Origin: Sphingomonadaceae bacterium
GTDB taxonomy: Bacteria > Pseudomonadota > Alphaproteobacteria > Sphingomonadales > Sphingomonadaceae
DNA length: 24,212 nucleotides
Reading direction: 5' to 3'
Assembly (NCBI GenBank): GCA_004282995.1
Contig: SHLU01000011.1
Location: 1 to 24,212, forward strand
Shown here: piece by piece, positions 1 through 5,979 of the stretch
How positions within the stretch are numbered: the first letter of the stretch is position 1
Layout: each line of letters begins with the position of its first letter
The notes under the pieces: generated by a model
Seen by the model: only the letters and a program-made list of their open reading frames with translations
The model's database searches: none
Told to the model about the DNA's origin: nothing
Translations under genes and position numbers: made by a program

Positions 1-244
1 GGCCGAGGTGCGCAAGCGTCCTCGCAAGACGAGTTCGATGTGGGAAAAGGCAGGCAAGGCGGCAGCCGGCGCTGTGGCGAGTTCTGCCGCCAGCGTGCTT
101 GCAGCCAAGATCCTCGGCAAGAAATCACGCGCCGACCCTACCCGTAGCGCCGCGACTTCGGCTGCCGGATCGATCGCCACCAGCATGGGCGGCGCGGTTG
201 CCGGACGCTTCGTTCGAAATCTGATCGGCGGTCTGATGCGCTAG
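1..244 (+). CDS. C-terminal fragment of probable HerA/YjgR-type (DUF853) ATPase
   Basis: The reading frame is open from base 2 and ends at TAG 242-244, so the gene is cut by the window start; the in-frame GTG at 8 is probably internal. About 80 residues are visible: a basic stretch (VRKRPRK), an Ala/Gly/Ser-rich segment, then a tail ending GRFVRNLIGGLMR. This resembles the C-terminal tail of the HerA-like YjgR/DUF853 P-loop ATPases, which end in a similar Ser/Gly-rich, RxxxRxxxGG pattern. The ATPase core lies outside the window, so the assignment rests on the tail alone; a small Ala-rich membrane-associated protein is the alternative. The stop overlaps the stop of the convergent histidine kinase gene. 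Confidence 0.5.
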   Translation, partial: AEVRKRPRKTSSMWEKAGKAAAGAVASSAASVLAAKILGKKSRADPTRSAATSAAGSIATSMGGAVAGRFVRNLIGGLMR

Positions 245-1659
245 GCCATACGTCCCGGCCGCTGGTCGGGGGACGAAGGCAAGCGAATTTCGGCTCGTAA
301 TCCGCCTTGCGCCAGGTTGGCAAGAACCAGCCGCCCACCGTGCTGCTCGGAAATCGCGCGGGCCAGCGTAAGCCCTATGCCAGCCCCGCCGGTGGCGCGA
401 TTGCGGCTCATCTCTCCACGCTGAAACGCCTCGAGCATGGCTCCGATCTGGTCGGCAGGGATACCCGGGCCGTCATCATCGACCCGCATCACGACTTCGT
501 CGCCTTCGCGCAACAGCGTAACCTCGGCCGATCCACCATAACGCAGCGCATTGGAAACGAGGTTGCGCAAACCTCGCCGCAGCCACGTGACATGGACCGG
601 TAAAACGATCCTTTCACCCGGAGTGTAGTCCACCGGCTCGCCCAGTTGCTCGAATTCCTCGATCACCGCCTCGACCAGCGCGCTTAGCTCGGCCCGTTCT
701 TCCGGCTGGTCCGCCCGACCGACCCGGGCAAGCGAGAGAATATCATCGAGCGACCGGGTAATATCCTCGATCCCGGCCGCCATCTTGGCCCGACGATCTT
801 CATTTTCGACCGCCTCGATCCGCAGTCGCAGCGCGGCCAGCGGAGTCTTCAGGTCGTGACCGATGGCACCCAGCATCACGTCCTTTTCATCGAGCATGGC
901 AGCAATGCGGCTTTCCATCGCATTATGCGCCGCGATGAGCGCTTTGATGTCGTTCGGCCCGCTCGGAACGAGGGGCTCGGCCACGTGCTGCGTCCGGGCG
1001 AACTGCGTGGTGCGTTTTGTCAGGGCCGCCAGCGGCCGAGTGATGCGGCGCAGCAGCAGGAACAGGACGCCCATCAGCACGACGAAGATCACCAGCGTTT
1101 GCGCGACGATACCTCCTAGGACACGGGGTTCGCGCTCCGGAATGGGCACACGCGCGACTTGCCACGGCGATGCCGCATCGGAGCGGATGGCAGCGACAAG
1201 TATCTGCCTATCTGCTCGTAAGAGCCGCCCTATCCTGCGCGAGCTACCCTCCAACCGCTGCTGCAGGACCGGATCACGCCTGGCGCGGCGAACGGTCACC
1301 ACGGTCCGGGTCGGGTTGAGGCCGAGTGCGTTCAGGCGCTCGCTCAGATCGTCGGCCAACCCAGCGTCGATATTTTCGCCAGGCAGCAGCGGATTGTTCT
1401 GGGTAACCTCGCCGCGCAAAGGTCGGCCGCGTCCACGCCGCATCTCCCCGGGACGCATGTCGAGGGGCGCAGCCCCAGCTGCGCGGTCAAATGCCGGATC
1501 GACCAACAGGGCAATGGCAGCATTGCCGAGGATCGCAGCAGTGCGCCGGTTTTCGGCCGCGCGGTAGAGCAGCACCGCAGACACCGTTTGCGCCACCAGC
1601 AGCGCCAGCGCCACCGAGATAAGAGTCTGCCCAAGCAGGTTGCGGGGCCATAGGCGCAT
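241..1659 (-). CDS. Sensor histidine kinase (EnvZ-like, HAMP-HisKA-HATPase)
   Basis: A 472-residue inner-membrane sensor kinase, partner of the response regulator 2 bases upstream. Order of parts: TM1 about residues 12-32, an Arg-rich periplasmic domain 33-180, TM2 about 182-203, HAMP about 204-258, HisKA with the phospho-acceptor H268 in GHDLKTPL, then HATPase_c with the N-box (N366, N370), G1 box DDDGPGI (394-400) and G2 box GGAGIGL (424-430). All catalytic residues are present, so it should be active. It is last in an operon with an EF-hand protein and an OmpR-type regulator, which makes a divalent cation or envelope signal plausible; the periplasmic domain shows no recognised ligand fold. 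Its TAG stop shares a palindromic CTAG with the convergent gene. The family is certain; the stimulus is unknown. Confidence 0.95.
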   Translation of the reverse strand: MRLWPRNLLGQTLISVALALLVAQTVSAVLLYRAAENRRTAAILGNAAIALLVDPAFDRAAGAAPLDMRPGEMRRGRGRPLRGEVTQNNPLLPGENIDAGLADDLSERLNALGLNPTRTVVTVRRARRDPVLQQRLEGSSRRIGRLLRADRQILVAAIRSDAASPWQVARVPIPEREPRVLGGIVAQTLVIFVVLMGVLFLLLRRITRPLAALTKRTTQFARTQHVAEPLVPSGPNDIKALIAAHNAMESRIAAMLDEKDVMLGAIGHDLKTPLAALRLRIEAVENEDRRAKMAAGIEDITRSLDDILSLARVGRADQPEERAELSALVEAVIEEFEQLGEPVDYTPGERIVLPVHVTWLRRGLRNLVSNALRYGGSAEVTLLREGDEVVMRVDDDGPGIPADQIGAMLEAFQRGEMSRNRATGGAGIGLTLARAISEQHGGRLVLANLAQGGLRAEIRLPSSPDQRPGRMA

Positions 1660-1661
1660 GA

Positions 1662-2399
1662 TCAGCTCTGCGCCTTGCGGGTGACGTTGGCTGCAAAACG
1701 ATAGCCGCCACCGCGCACGGTCAGGATCAGGCGCGGATCGCGGCTGTCGGCCTCGATCTTGCGGCGCAAGCGGCTGACCTGATTGTCGACTGCGCGGTCG
1801 AACATATGCGCCTCGCGGCCCTGCACCATGTCGAGCAGGCGATCACGGTCGAGCACGCTGCGAGGGTGATCCAGGAAAGCCTTGAGCAGTCTAAATTCAG
1901 CAGTAGAGAGCGAGATTACCGTGCCGTCGGCATCGGTCAGTTTGCGCTTCAGCGGATCGAGCTGCCACCCTTCGAACTGGTACAGAGCCTCCTCTTCCAA
2001 CCCCGCGGGTGAACGTGTTGCCCGGCGCAGGACCGAGCGGATACGCGCCACCAGTTCGCGCGGCTCGAACGGCTTGGTAACATAGTCGTCGGCGCCGATC
2101 TCCAGCCCGACAATACGGTCTGTCGCCTCGCCCTTGGCAGTCAGCAGGATCACCGGCAGCTCGCGGTTTTCAGTCAGATACCTGGTGAGCGACAGTCCGT
2201 CTTCGCCCGGCATCATGATGTCGACCAGTGCGATATCCGGGGTTTCGTTCAACAGTACCGTCCGCGCCGCTGCAGCGCTTTCGGCCTCCGAAATGCGAAA
2301 CCCCTGGCCGAGAAGATACTCGGCCAGGGGTTCACGCAGGGTCTGCTCGTCATCGACCAGCAGGACATGCACCGGCGCGTCGGGGTCAGTCGTTACCAT
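1662..2399 (-). CDS. OmpR/PhoB-family response regulator
   Basis: A 245-residue two-component response regulator. The receiver domain (about 10-125) has the acidic pair D16/D17, phospho-acceptor D60 (DIALVDIMMPGEDG), T87 and K109 (VTKPFEP). A winged-helix DNA-binding domain (about 140-238) ends with the typical RGGGYRF hairpin. OmpR-family proteins bind direct repeats as dimers. It sits between an EF-hand gene (17-base gap) and its cognate kinase (2-base gap), all on one strand, so co-transcription is very likely. The target may include its own operon, where spaced GCGACAT repeats lie upstream of the EF-hand gene; that link is inferred. Confidence 0.96.
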   Translation of the reverse strand: MVTTDPDAPVHVLLVDDEQTLREPLAEYLLGQGFRISEAESAAAARTVLLNETPDIALVDIMMPGEDGLSLTRYLTENRELPVILLTAKGEATDRIVGLEIGADDYVTKPFEPRELVARIRSVLRRATRSPAGLEEEALYQFEGWQLDPLKRKLTDADGTVISLSTAEFRLLKAFLDHPRSVLDRDRLLDMVQGREAHMFDRAVDNQVSRLRRKIEADSRDPRLILTVRGGGYRFAANVTRKAQS

Positions 2400-2416
2400 C
2401 GAAACGCCAGCTCCGA

Positions 2417-2974
2417 TCAGTTGCAGCGATGCTGGGCGCGCATGGCCTTGTGGGCGGCACGCCGTTCTTCGGCAGTCAAGGTACCGTTTCCATCGGCATC
2501 AGCCTTATCAAAACGGGCCAGCGCAGCAGCCTGAAATTCGGCCTTTGTGATCTGGCCATCCTGATTGGTGTCGGCTTTCTTCATCATCATCATGCCATGG
2601 CCGTGACGACCACCGCGTCCCCCGCGGCGCATCATGCGGTCACCGCCACGCTTCTCGGCGCGCGCTTCGCGGCGTTCCTTGCGCATTTCACCGCGCGCTT
2701 CGGCAGCGGCCATGAACTCGGCCTGGGTGATAGCACCGTTGCTGTCGGCGTCCATCCTGGCAAAGCGTTCGGCAAGCCGGGCTTCGCGATCGGCAGTGTT
2801 GAGCACGCCGTCGCCATTGGCATCCATCTTGGCAAAGCGGGCATCGGTGCGTTCGACTACCGCTTCACGGGTCATCGGACCGCGTTCGGCACGGTCGCCG
2901 GTCGGCTGGGCCAGCACTGCACCGCCCGCAAGAAGCGAACCGGTGGCGAGGATCAGGGCAATTTTCTTCATCAT
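2417..2974 (-). CDS. Exported EF-hand protein with four calcium-binding loops
   Basis: The start is placed at ATG 2974 because GGAG lies 5 bases upstream and the protein then begins with a clean signal peptide (MMKKIALILATG..., probable cleavage after VLA, residue 22); a frame start 18 bases earlier has no such support. The 185-residue product has four EF-hand loops: DANGDGVLNTAD (51-62), DADSNGAITQAE (75-86), DTNQDGQITKAE (135-146) and DADGNGTLTAEE (159-170). The two pairs are separated by a highly basic linker carrying a Gly/His/Met-rich patch (HGHGMMMM), unusual between EF-hands and possibly another metal site. Likely a periplasmic Ca2+ binder or sensor. It heads the operon with the response regulator and kinase downstream. 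The fold is confident; the role is inferred. Confidence 0.9.
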   Translation of the reverse strand: MMKKIALILATGSLLAGGAVLAQPTGDRAERGPMTREAVVERTDARFAKMDANGDGVLNTADREARLAERFARMDADSNGAITQAEFMAAAEARGEMRKERREARAEKRGGDRMMRRGGRGGRHGHGMMMMKKADTNQDGQITKAEFQAAALARFDKADADGNGTLTAEERRAAHKAMRAQHRCN

Positions 2975-3003
2975 GGATACTCCGTTAGTCAAAAATAACG
3001 GAG
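2975..3003 (-). promoter_or_regulatory. Leader hairpin burying the Shine-Dalgarno of the EF-hand gene
   Basis: Read on the minus strand, CTCCGTTA (3003-2996), an 8-base loop TTTTTGAC, and TAACGGAG (2987-2980) form a perfect 8-bp stem. The GGAG at its 3' edge is the ribosome-binding site, ending 5 bases before ATG 2974, so folding would block initiation. Such a layout fits an RNA thermometer, a metal-responsive leader or a protein-bound leader. The hairpin is seen; regulation is inferred. Confidence 0.5.
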
Positions 3004-3010
3004 CTGCGAA

Positions 3011-3044
3011 GCAGGCAGGGGGAGAGGGAGGAACTGAAGCCTGC
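3011..3044 (-). promoter_or_regulatory. Second leader hairpin with pyrimidine-rich loop
   Basis: On the minus strand GCAGGC (3044-3039) can pair with GCCTGC (3016-3011) around a 22-base loop that is almost all C and T and contains CCTCC, a sequence able to pair with Shine-Dalgarno motifs. The 3' arm can instead join a small CTGC-TTC-GCAG stem, so alternative folds exist. It lies in the same untranslated leader as the SD-sequestering stem. Confidence 0.35.
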
Positions 3045-3064
3045 CCCGCAACTCACAGTGCCCT

Positions 3065-3070
3065 TTATAA
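3065..3070 (-). promoter_or_regulatory. Candidate -10 element for the EF-hand/two-component operon
   Basis: TTATAA on the minus strand would give a leader of roughly 85 bases. No good -35 lies 17 bases upstream (CAAACT), as expected for an activator-dependent promoter. Two copies of GCGACAT (minus strand, at 3078-3084 and 3110-3116) sit just upstream, 32 bases apart. Confidence 0.3.
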
Positions 3071-3141
3071 GGTGACGATGTCGCAGGAGTTTGCCCGATA
3101 TGGCGATAAATGTCGCGGTTTGTAACAGTCGCCGTCGTTCA

Positions 3142-3558
3142 TTAATCCACTGGAAAGTCTGAACGCTCGCGCATTTCGGTACCTTCACCGGCGGTCACGA
3201 AGACCGCCGTTGCATGGGTTGCCACATCGGCAATGTGCCAGACGCCAGGCGGATTGATGGCATATTCGCCCGCCTCAAGGCGAAGTTGCGCGCGCCGCCC
3301 GTCCGGGAATTCCTGCGTAAGCAGCATCGACCCTTCGGTACACAGCACGATCTCGGCCCCCTTGGGATGCATTTCCCAACTCGCCCAGCCCTCGTTGAAT
3401 CTGTGCAATGAGACCAGTCTACCCTCGGCCCCGTCGCTGGCGTGGCGCGCGCCATAATGCTCGTACCAGTCTGGCCCGTCGAAGGGAGGCTGGGGAATGG
3501 CGCTCGCACCCAATCCCAGGTGGATGAAGCTGTCGGCCAGCCTGGTCCCGTCACCCAT
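3142..3558 (-). CDS. Small cupin-domain protein
   Basis: A 138-residue single-domain cupin. Motif 1 is visible around residues 60-75 (WEMHPKGAEIVLCTEG, with H64 and E69) and motif 2 around 98-112 (EYAINPPGVWHIAD, with H108), giving probable metal ligands H64, E69 and H108. Such proteins are diverse (dioxygenases, isomerases, sugar- or signal-binding regulators) and the substrate cannot be read from sequence. It follows the VOC gene by 24 bases on the same strand, so the two probably form an operon; both folds often serve small-molecule or stress metabolism. Confidence 0.85.
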   Translation of the reverse strand: MGDGTRLADSFIHLGLGASAIPQPPFDGPDWYEHYGARHASDGAEGRLVSLHRFNEGWASWEMHPKGAEIVLCTEGSMLLTQEFPDGRRAQLRLEAGEYAINPPGVWHIADVATHATAVFVTAGEGTEMRERSDFPVD

Positions 3559-3582
3559 GCGTTGCCCCCTTGCTGATACCCA

Positions 3583-3963
3583 TCACCCTGCCTGCGTCAT
3601 GCAGAAGGCGTTGAGCTTGTTGCCATCGGGGTCGCGGAAATAGGCGGCATAAAAACCCTCGTCGCCGCGCGGGCCTGGCGCACCCTCATCGGTACCGCCA
3701 TTGGCGAGCGCCACTTCATACAATTTCTTGACCTTGTCCGGTCCGTCGACCTGCAGGGCGACCATGGTGCCGTTGCCGACGGTGGCCTTCTCGCCATCGA
3801 AAGGCTTGGTCAGCGCCACGCCTGGCGCACCGCCCATTTCGCCCCAGGCAATGAAACTGTCGAACTCCATCATCCGACCGACGCCCAGCGCCCCGGCGAT
3901 TGCGTCATAAAATGCCGCATTCTTTTCAAGATCGTTGGTGCCGAGCGTTACGTAGCCGATCAT
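3583..3963 (-). CDS. VOC (glyoxalase/bleomycin-resistance) family protein
   Basis: A 126-residue protein of the vicinal-oxygen-chelate fold, seen from the N-terminal IGYVTLGTNDLEKNAAFYD pattern and the C-terminal FRDPDGNKLNAF strand motif typical of the family. The start ATG 3963 is supported by AGGAGG 8 bases upstream. Members include glyoxalase I-like lyases, dioxygenases and antibiotic-binding proteins; the precise substrate is not recognisable. It lies directly upstream of the cupin gene. An 11-base-period direct repeat of GAACAT lies about 50 bases before the start. Confidence 0.88.
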   Translation of the reverse strand: MIGYVTLGTNDLEKNAAFYDAIAGALGVGRMMEFDSFIAWGEMGGAPGVALTKPFDGEKATVGNGTMVALQVDGPDKVKKLYEVALANGGTDEGAPGPRGDEGFYAAYFRDPDGNKLNAFCMTQAG

Positions 3964-4052
3964 GGTCCTGTCCTCCTTCTGCCGGGCCGCAGGTTGGCGA
4001 CTCGGAGCCGGAGAACATTACTGGAACATCTACCACGTCACAAGCGGCTGCA

Positions 4053-5861
4053 TCACAGCGGCTCGGTCTGCTCCATAAGCCATTGAAGCGCTTCGCCTTC
4101 GAGACGCGACGCCAGCAATGCGCGGGTATCGGCGTGGTACCGGTCGAGCCAGGTCCGCTCGGCCTCGGTCAGCAGCGACGGTTCGATCAGTGTACGATCA
4201 ATCGGCACCCAGGTCAGGTTCTCGAACCCGAACCAGCGGCCGTCATCAGCACCCTTAATCTGCTGTTCCTGGGTCAGGACAAGGTTTTCAATTCGGATTC
4301 CGAATTCGCCGGCCTTGTAGTAGCCCGGCTCGTTGGACAGGATCATGCCAGGCAGCAGCGGCTCGAGCGTGCCGGCCTGCGCGCCGTTGATCTTGGCAAT
4401 CCGTTGCGGCCCTTCGTGAACCGCGAGGAAACTGCCGACGCCGTGGCCGGTGCCGTGGGCGTAATCGGTACCAGCCGCCCACAGGAACTGGCGTGCCAGG
4501 CTGTCGAGCTGGCCGCCATTGGTGCCTTCGGGGAAGATCGCCTCGGCAATCGCGATGTGGCCCTTGAGAACCCGAGTGAAACGGTCCTTCATCTCCGCTG
4601 TCGGCTCGCCCGGCCCGATCCACACCGTGCGGGTGATATCGGTTGTGCCGCAGGGATATTGTCCGCCCGAATCGACCAGGAAGATACTGCCAGGAGGGAT
4701 CGGGATATTGCTGTCTTCATCCACCTTGTAATGCGGCAGCGCGGCGTGACCGGCAGCAGCGGAAATGGTGTCAAACGAGGTATCGCGCAGGTCGCCGTAG
4801 TGCTGCCGGAATTCGAGCAGCTTGGCGGCGGCGGTCAGCTCGTCGATCCCGCCTTCGGGCGCGGTCGAGGTCAGCCAGTGCAGGAACTTGCACACTGCAA
4901 CCCCGTCGAGCGCCTGGGCATCACGGTGTCCCTGCGCCTCGACCGAATTCTTGACCGCCTTGGCCAAAATAGTCGGATCGCGCTCGCTGACCGGCGTTGC
5001 ACCGCCTTCTTCCAGCGCCAGCGAGATCGCTGCCACGCCATAGTCGGGATCGACCGCCACGCGCTTGCCCGTCAGCGCCTTGAGCGCGTCTTCGAATTCG
5101 GTCCGCTCGCGAATTGTCACCGCATTGCCGAGATGCTTTTGCACTTCGGGCGTGATCTTCTCACCGGCGATGAACAACTCGGCGGTCCCGTCCTGGTGGG
5201 CCAGCACATAGGATAGCGCGACCGGCGTGTGGCTGACATCAGCACCGCGGATGTTGAGCAGCCAGGCAACCGAATCGAGCGCCGAGATCACCGCTGCATC
5301 AAGCTTCTTGTCCTTGAGCCACTGCGCCACCTCGCCGCGCTTATCCGCACTCGAGCGCCCGGCCAGATCGTCGGTCTGAATCGTCGCCACCGCGTCCGAG
5401 GGGACCGGGCGATCCTGCCACACCGCGTCGATCGGATTGCTGTCCACGGCGACCAATTCGGCGCCGGCTTCGGCCAGCATCTTGCTGGCTTGCTTGGCCC
5501 AGCCGCGCGAGTGCAGCCAGGGATCAAAGCCTATTTTGGCACCTTCGCCGGCGTTCTCGGCCAGCCACTTCGCCGGGCTCGTCGCCGGGACCGACTGATA
5601 GTCAAACAGCCGCCCGTCGACCTGTTCGCGCACCTGCACGGTATAGCGGCCATCGGTGAATATTGCCGCGGTATCGGTCATCACCGCCGCACTGCCGGCC
5701 GAACCGCCGAAACCCGTTAGCCACGCCAGGCGCTGGGCATAATCGCCGACATATTCGCTCATGTGTTCGTCGCTGATCGGGATGACAAAACCGTCGAGTT
5801 CGCGTTTCTTCAATTCTTCACGCAAGGCGGCGAGGCGGGATTCGTGGGTTTGCATCAGCAC
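4053..5861 (-). CDS. Xaa-Pro aminopeptidase (M24B, long three-domain form)
   Basis: A 602-residue metallopeptidase that removes an N-terminal residue preceding proline. Two creatinase-like N-terminal domains (about 8-160 and 165-310) precede the pita-bread catalytic domain, where all five dimetal ligands are present: D397 (FLVDSGG), D408 (TTDITRT), H473 (GTGHGVG), E511 (SNEPGYY) and E525 (RIENL). Length and layout match the approximately 600-residue APP1-type enzymes rather than the shorter E. coli PepP. No signal peptide is seen, so it is probably cytoplasmic. The start is taken as GTG 5861 because AAGGA lies 9 bases upstream; ATG 5855 is the alternative. It is divergent from an exported S9A peptidase, suggesting a shared role in peptide use. 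Confidence 0.95.
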   Translation of the reverse strand: MLMQTHESRLAALREELKKRELDGFVIPISDEHMSEYVGDYAQRLAWLTGFGGSAGSAAVMTDTAAIFTDGRYTVQVREQVDGRLFDYQSVPATSPAKWLAENAGEGAKIGFDPWLHSRGWAKQASKMLAEAGAELVAVDSNPIDAVWQDRPVPSDAVATIQTDDLAGRSSADKRGEVAQWLKDKKLDAAVISALDSVAWLLNIRGADVSHTPVALSYVLAHQDGTAELFIAGEKITPEVQKHLGNAVTIRERTEFEDALKALTGKRVAVDPDYGVAAISLALEEGGATPVSERDPTILAKAVKNSVEAQGHRDAQALDGVAVCKFLHWLTSTAPEGGIDELTAAAKLLEFRQHYGDLRDTSFDTISAAAGHAALPHYKVDEDSNIPIPPGSIFLVDSGGQYPCGTTDITRTVWIGPGEPTAEMKDRFTRVLKGHIAIAEAIFPEGTNGGQLDSLARQFLWAAGTDYAHGTGHGVGSFLAVHEGPQRIAKINGAQAGTLEPLLPGMILSNEPGYYKAGEFGIRIENLVLTQEQQIKGADDGRWFGFENLTWVPIDRTLIEPSLLTEAERTWLDRYHADTRALLASRLEGEALQWLMEQTEPL

Positions 5862-5880
5862 GGCGTTCGATCCTTCAGGT

Positions 5881-5886
5881 ATTCTA
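5881..5886 (-). promoter_or_regulatory. Candidate -10 box of the aminopeptidase P gene
   Basis: TAGAAT on the minus strand matches the -10 consensus at five of six bases and would give a very short leader before GTG 5861. The GCGCAC-TT-GTGCGC palindrome (5893-5906) sits directly upstream, between the -10 and the expected -35 position. Confidence 0.35.
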
Positions 5887-5892
5887 GTGTGA

Positions 5893-5906
5893 GCGCACTT
5901 GTGCGC
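5893..5906. promoter_or_regulatory. GCGCAC-TT-GTGCGC palindrome between divergent peptidase genes
   Basis: A perfect 6-bp inverted repeat with a 2-base centre in the 118-base divergent region between the aminopeptidase P and S9A peptidase genes. It overlaps the likely promoter of the minus-strand gene and lies about 75 bases before the plus-strand start, so one regulator could control both. Operator function is inferred. Confidence 0.35.
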
Positions 5907-5979
5907 GTGTTGCCTCTATCATAGGCCTTGCACCGCAGGCTTTCCACCCGACCTTACGACGACACGGGATTCCCCACCG

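Noticed and set aside
3110..3124. Possible Pho box (TTGTAAC near TGTCGC) upstream of the cupin/EF-hand region
   Set aside because: The repeat period is 10 rather than 11, only one half site is good, and it points along the plus strand where no gene follows.
3900..5216. Long plus-strand open frame (438 codons) opposite the aminopeptidase P gene
   Set aside because: It is antisense to a gene with all catalytic residues intact; its translation shows no domain, and long antisense frames are common in GC-rich DNA.
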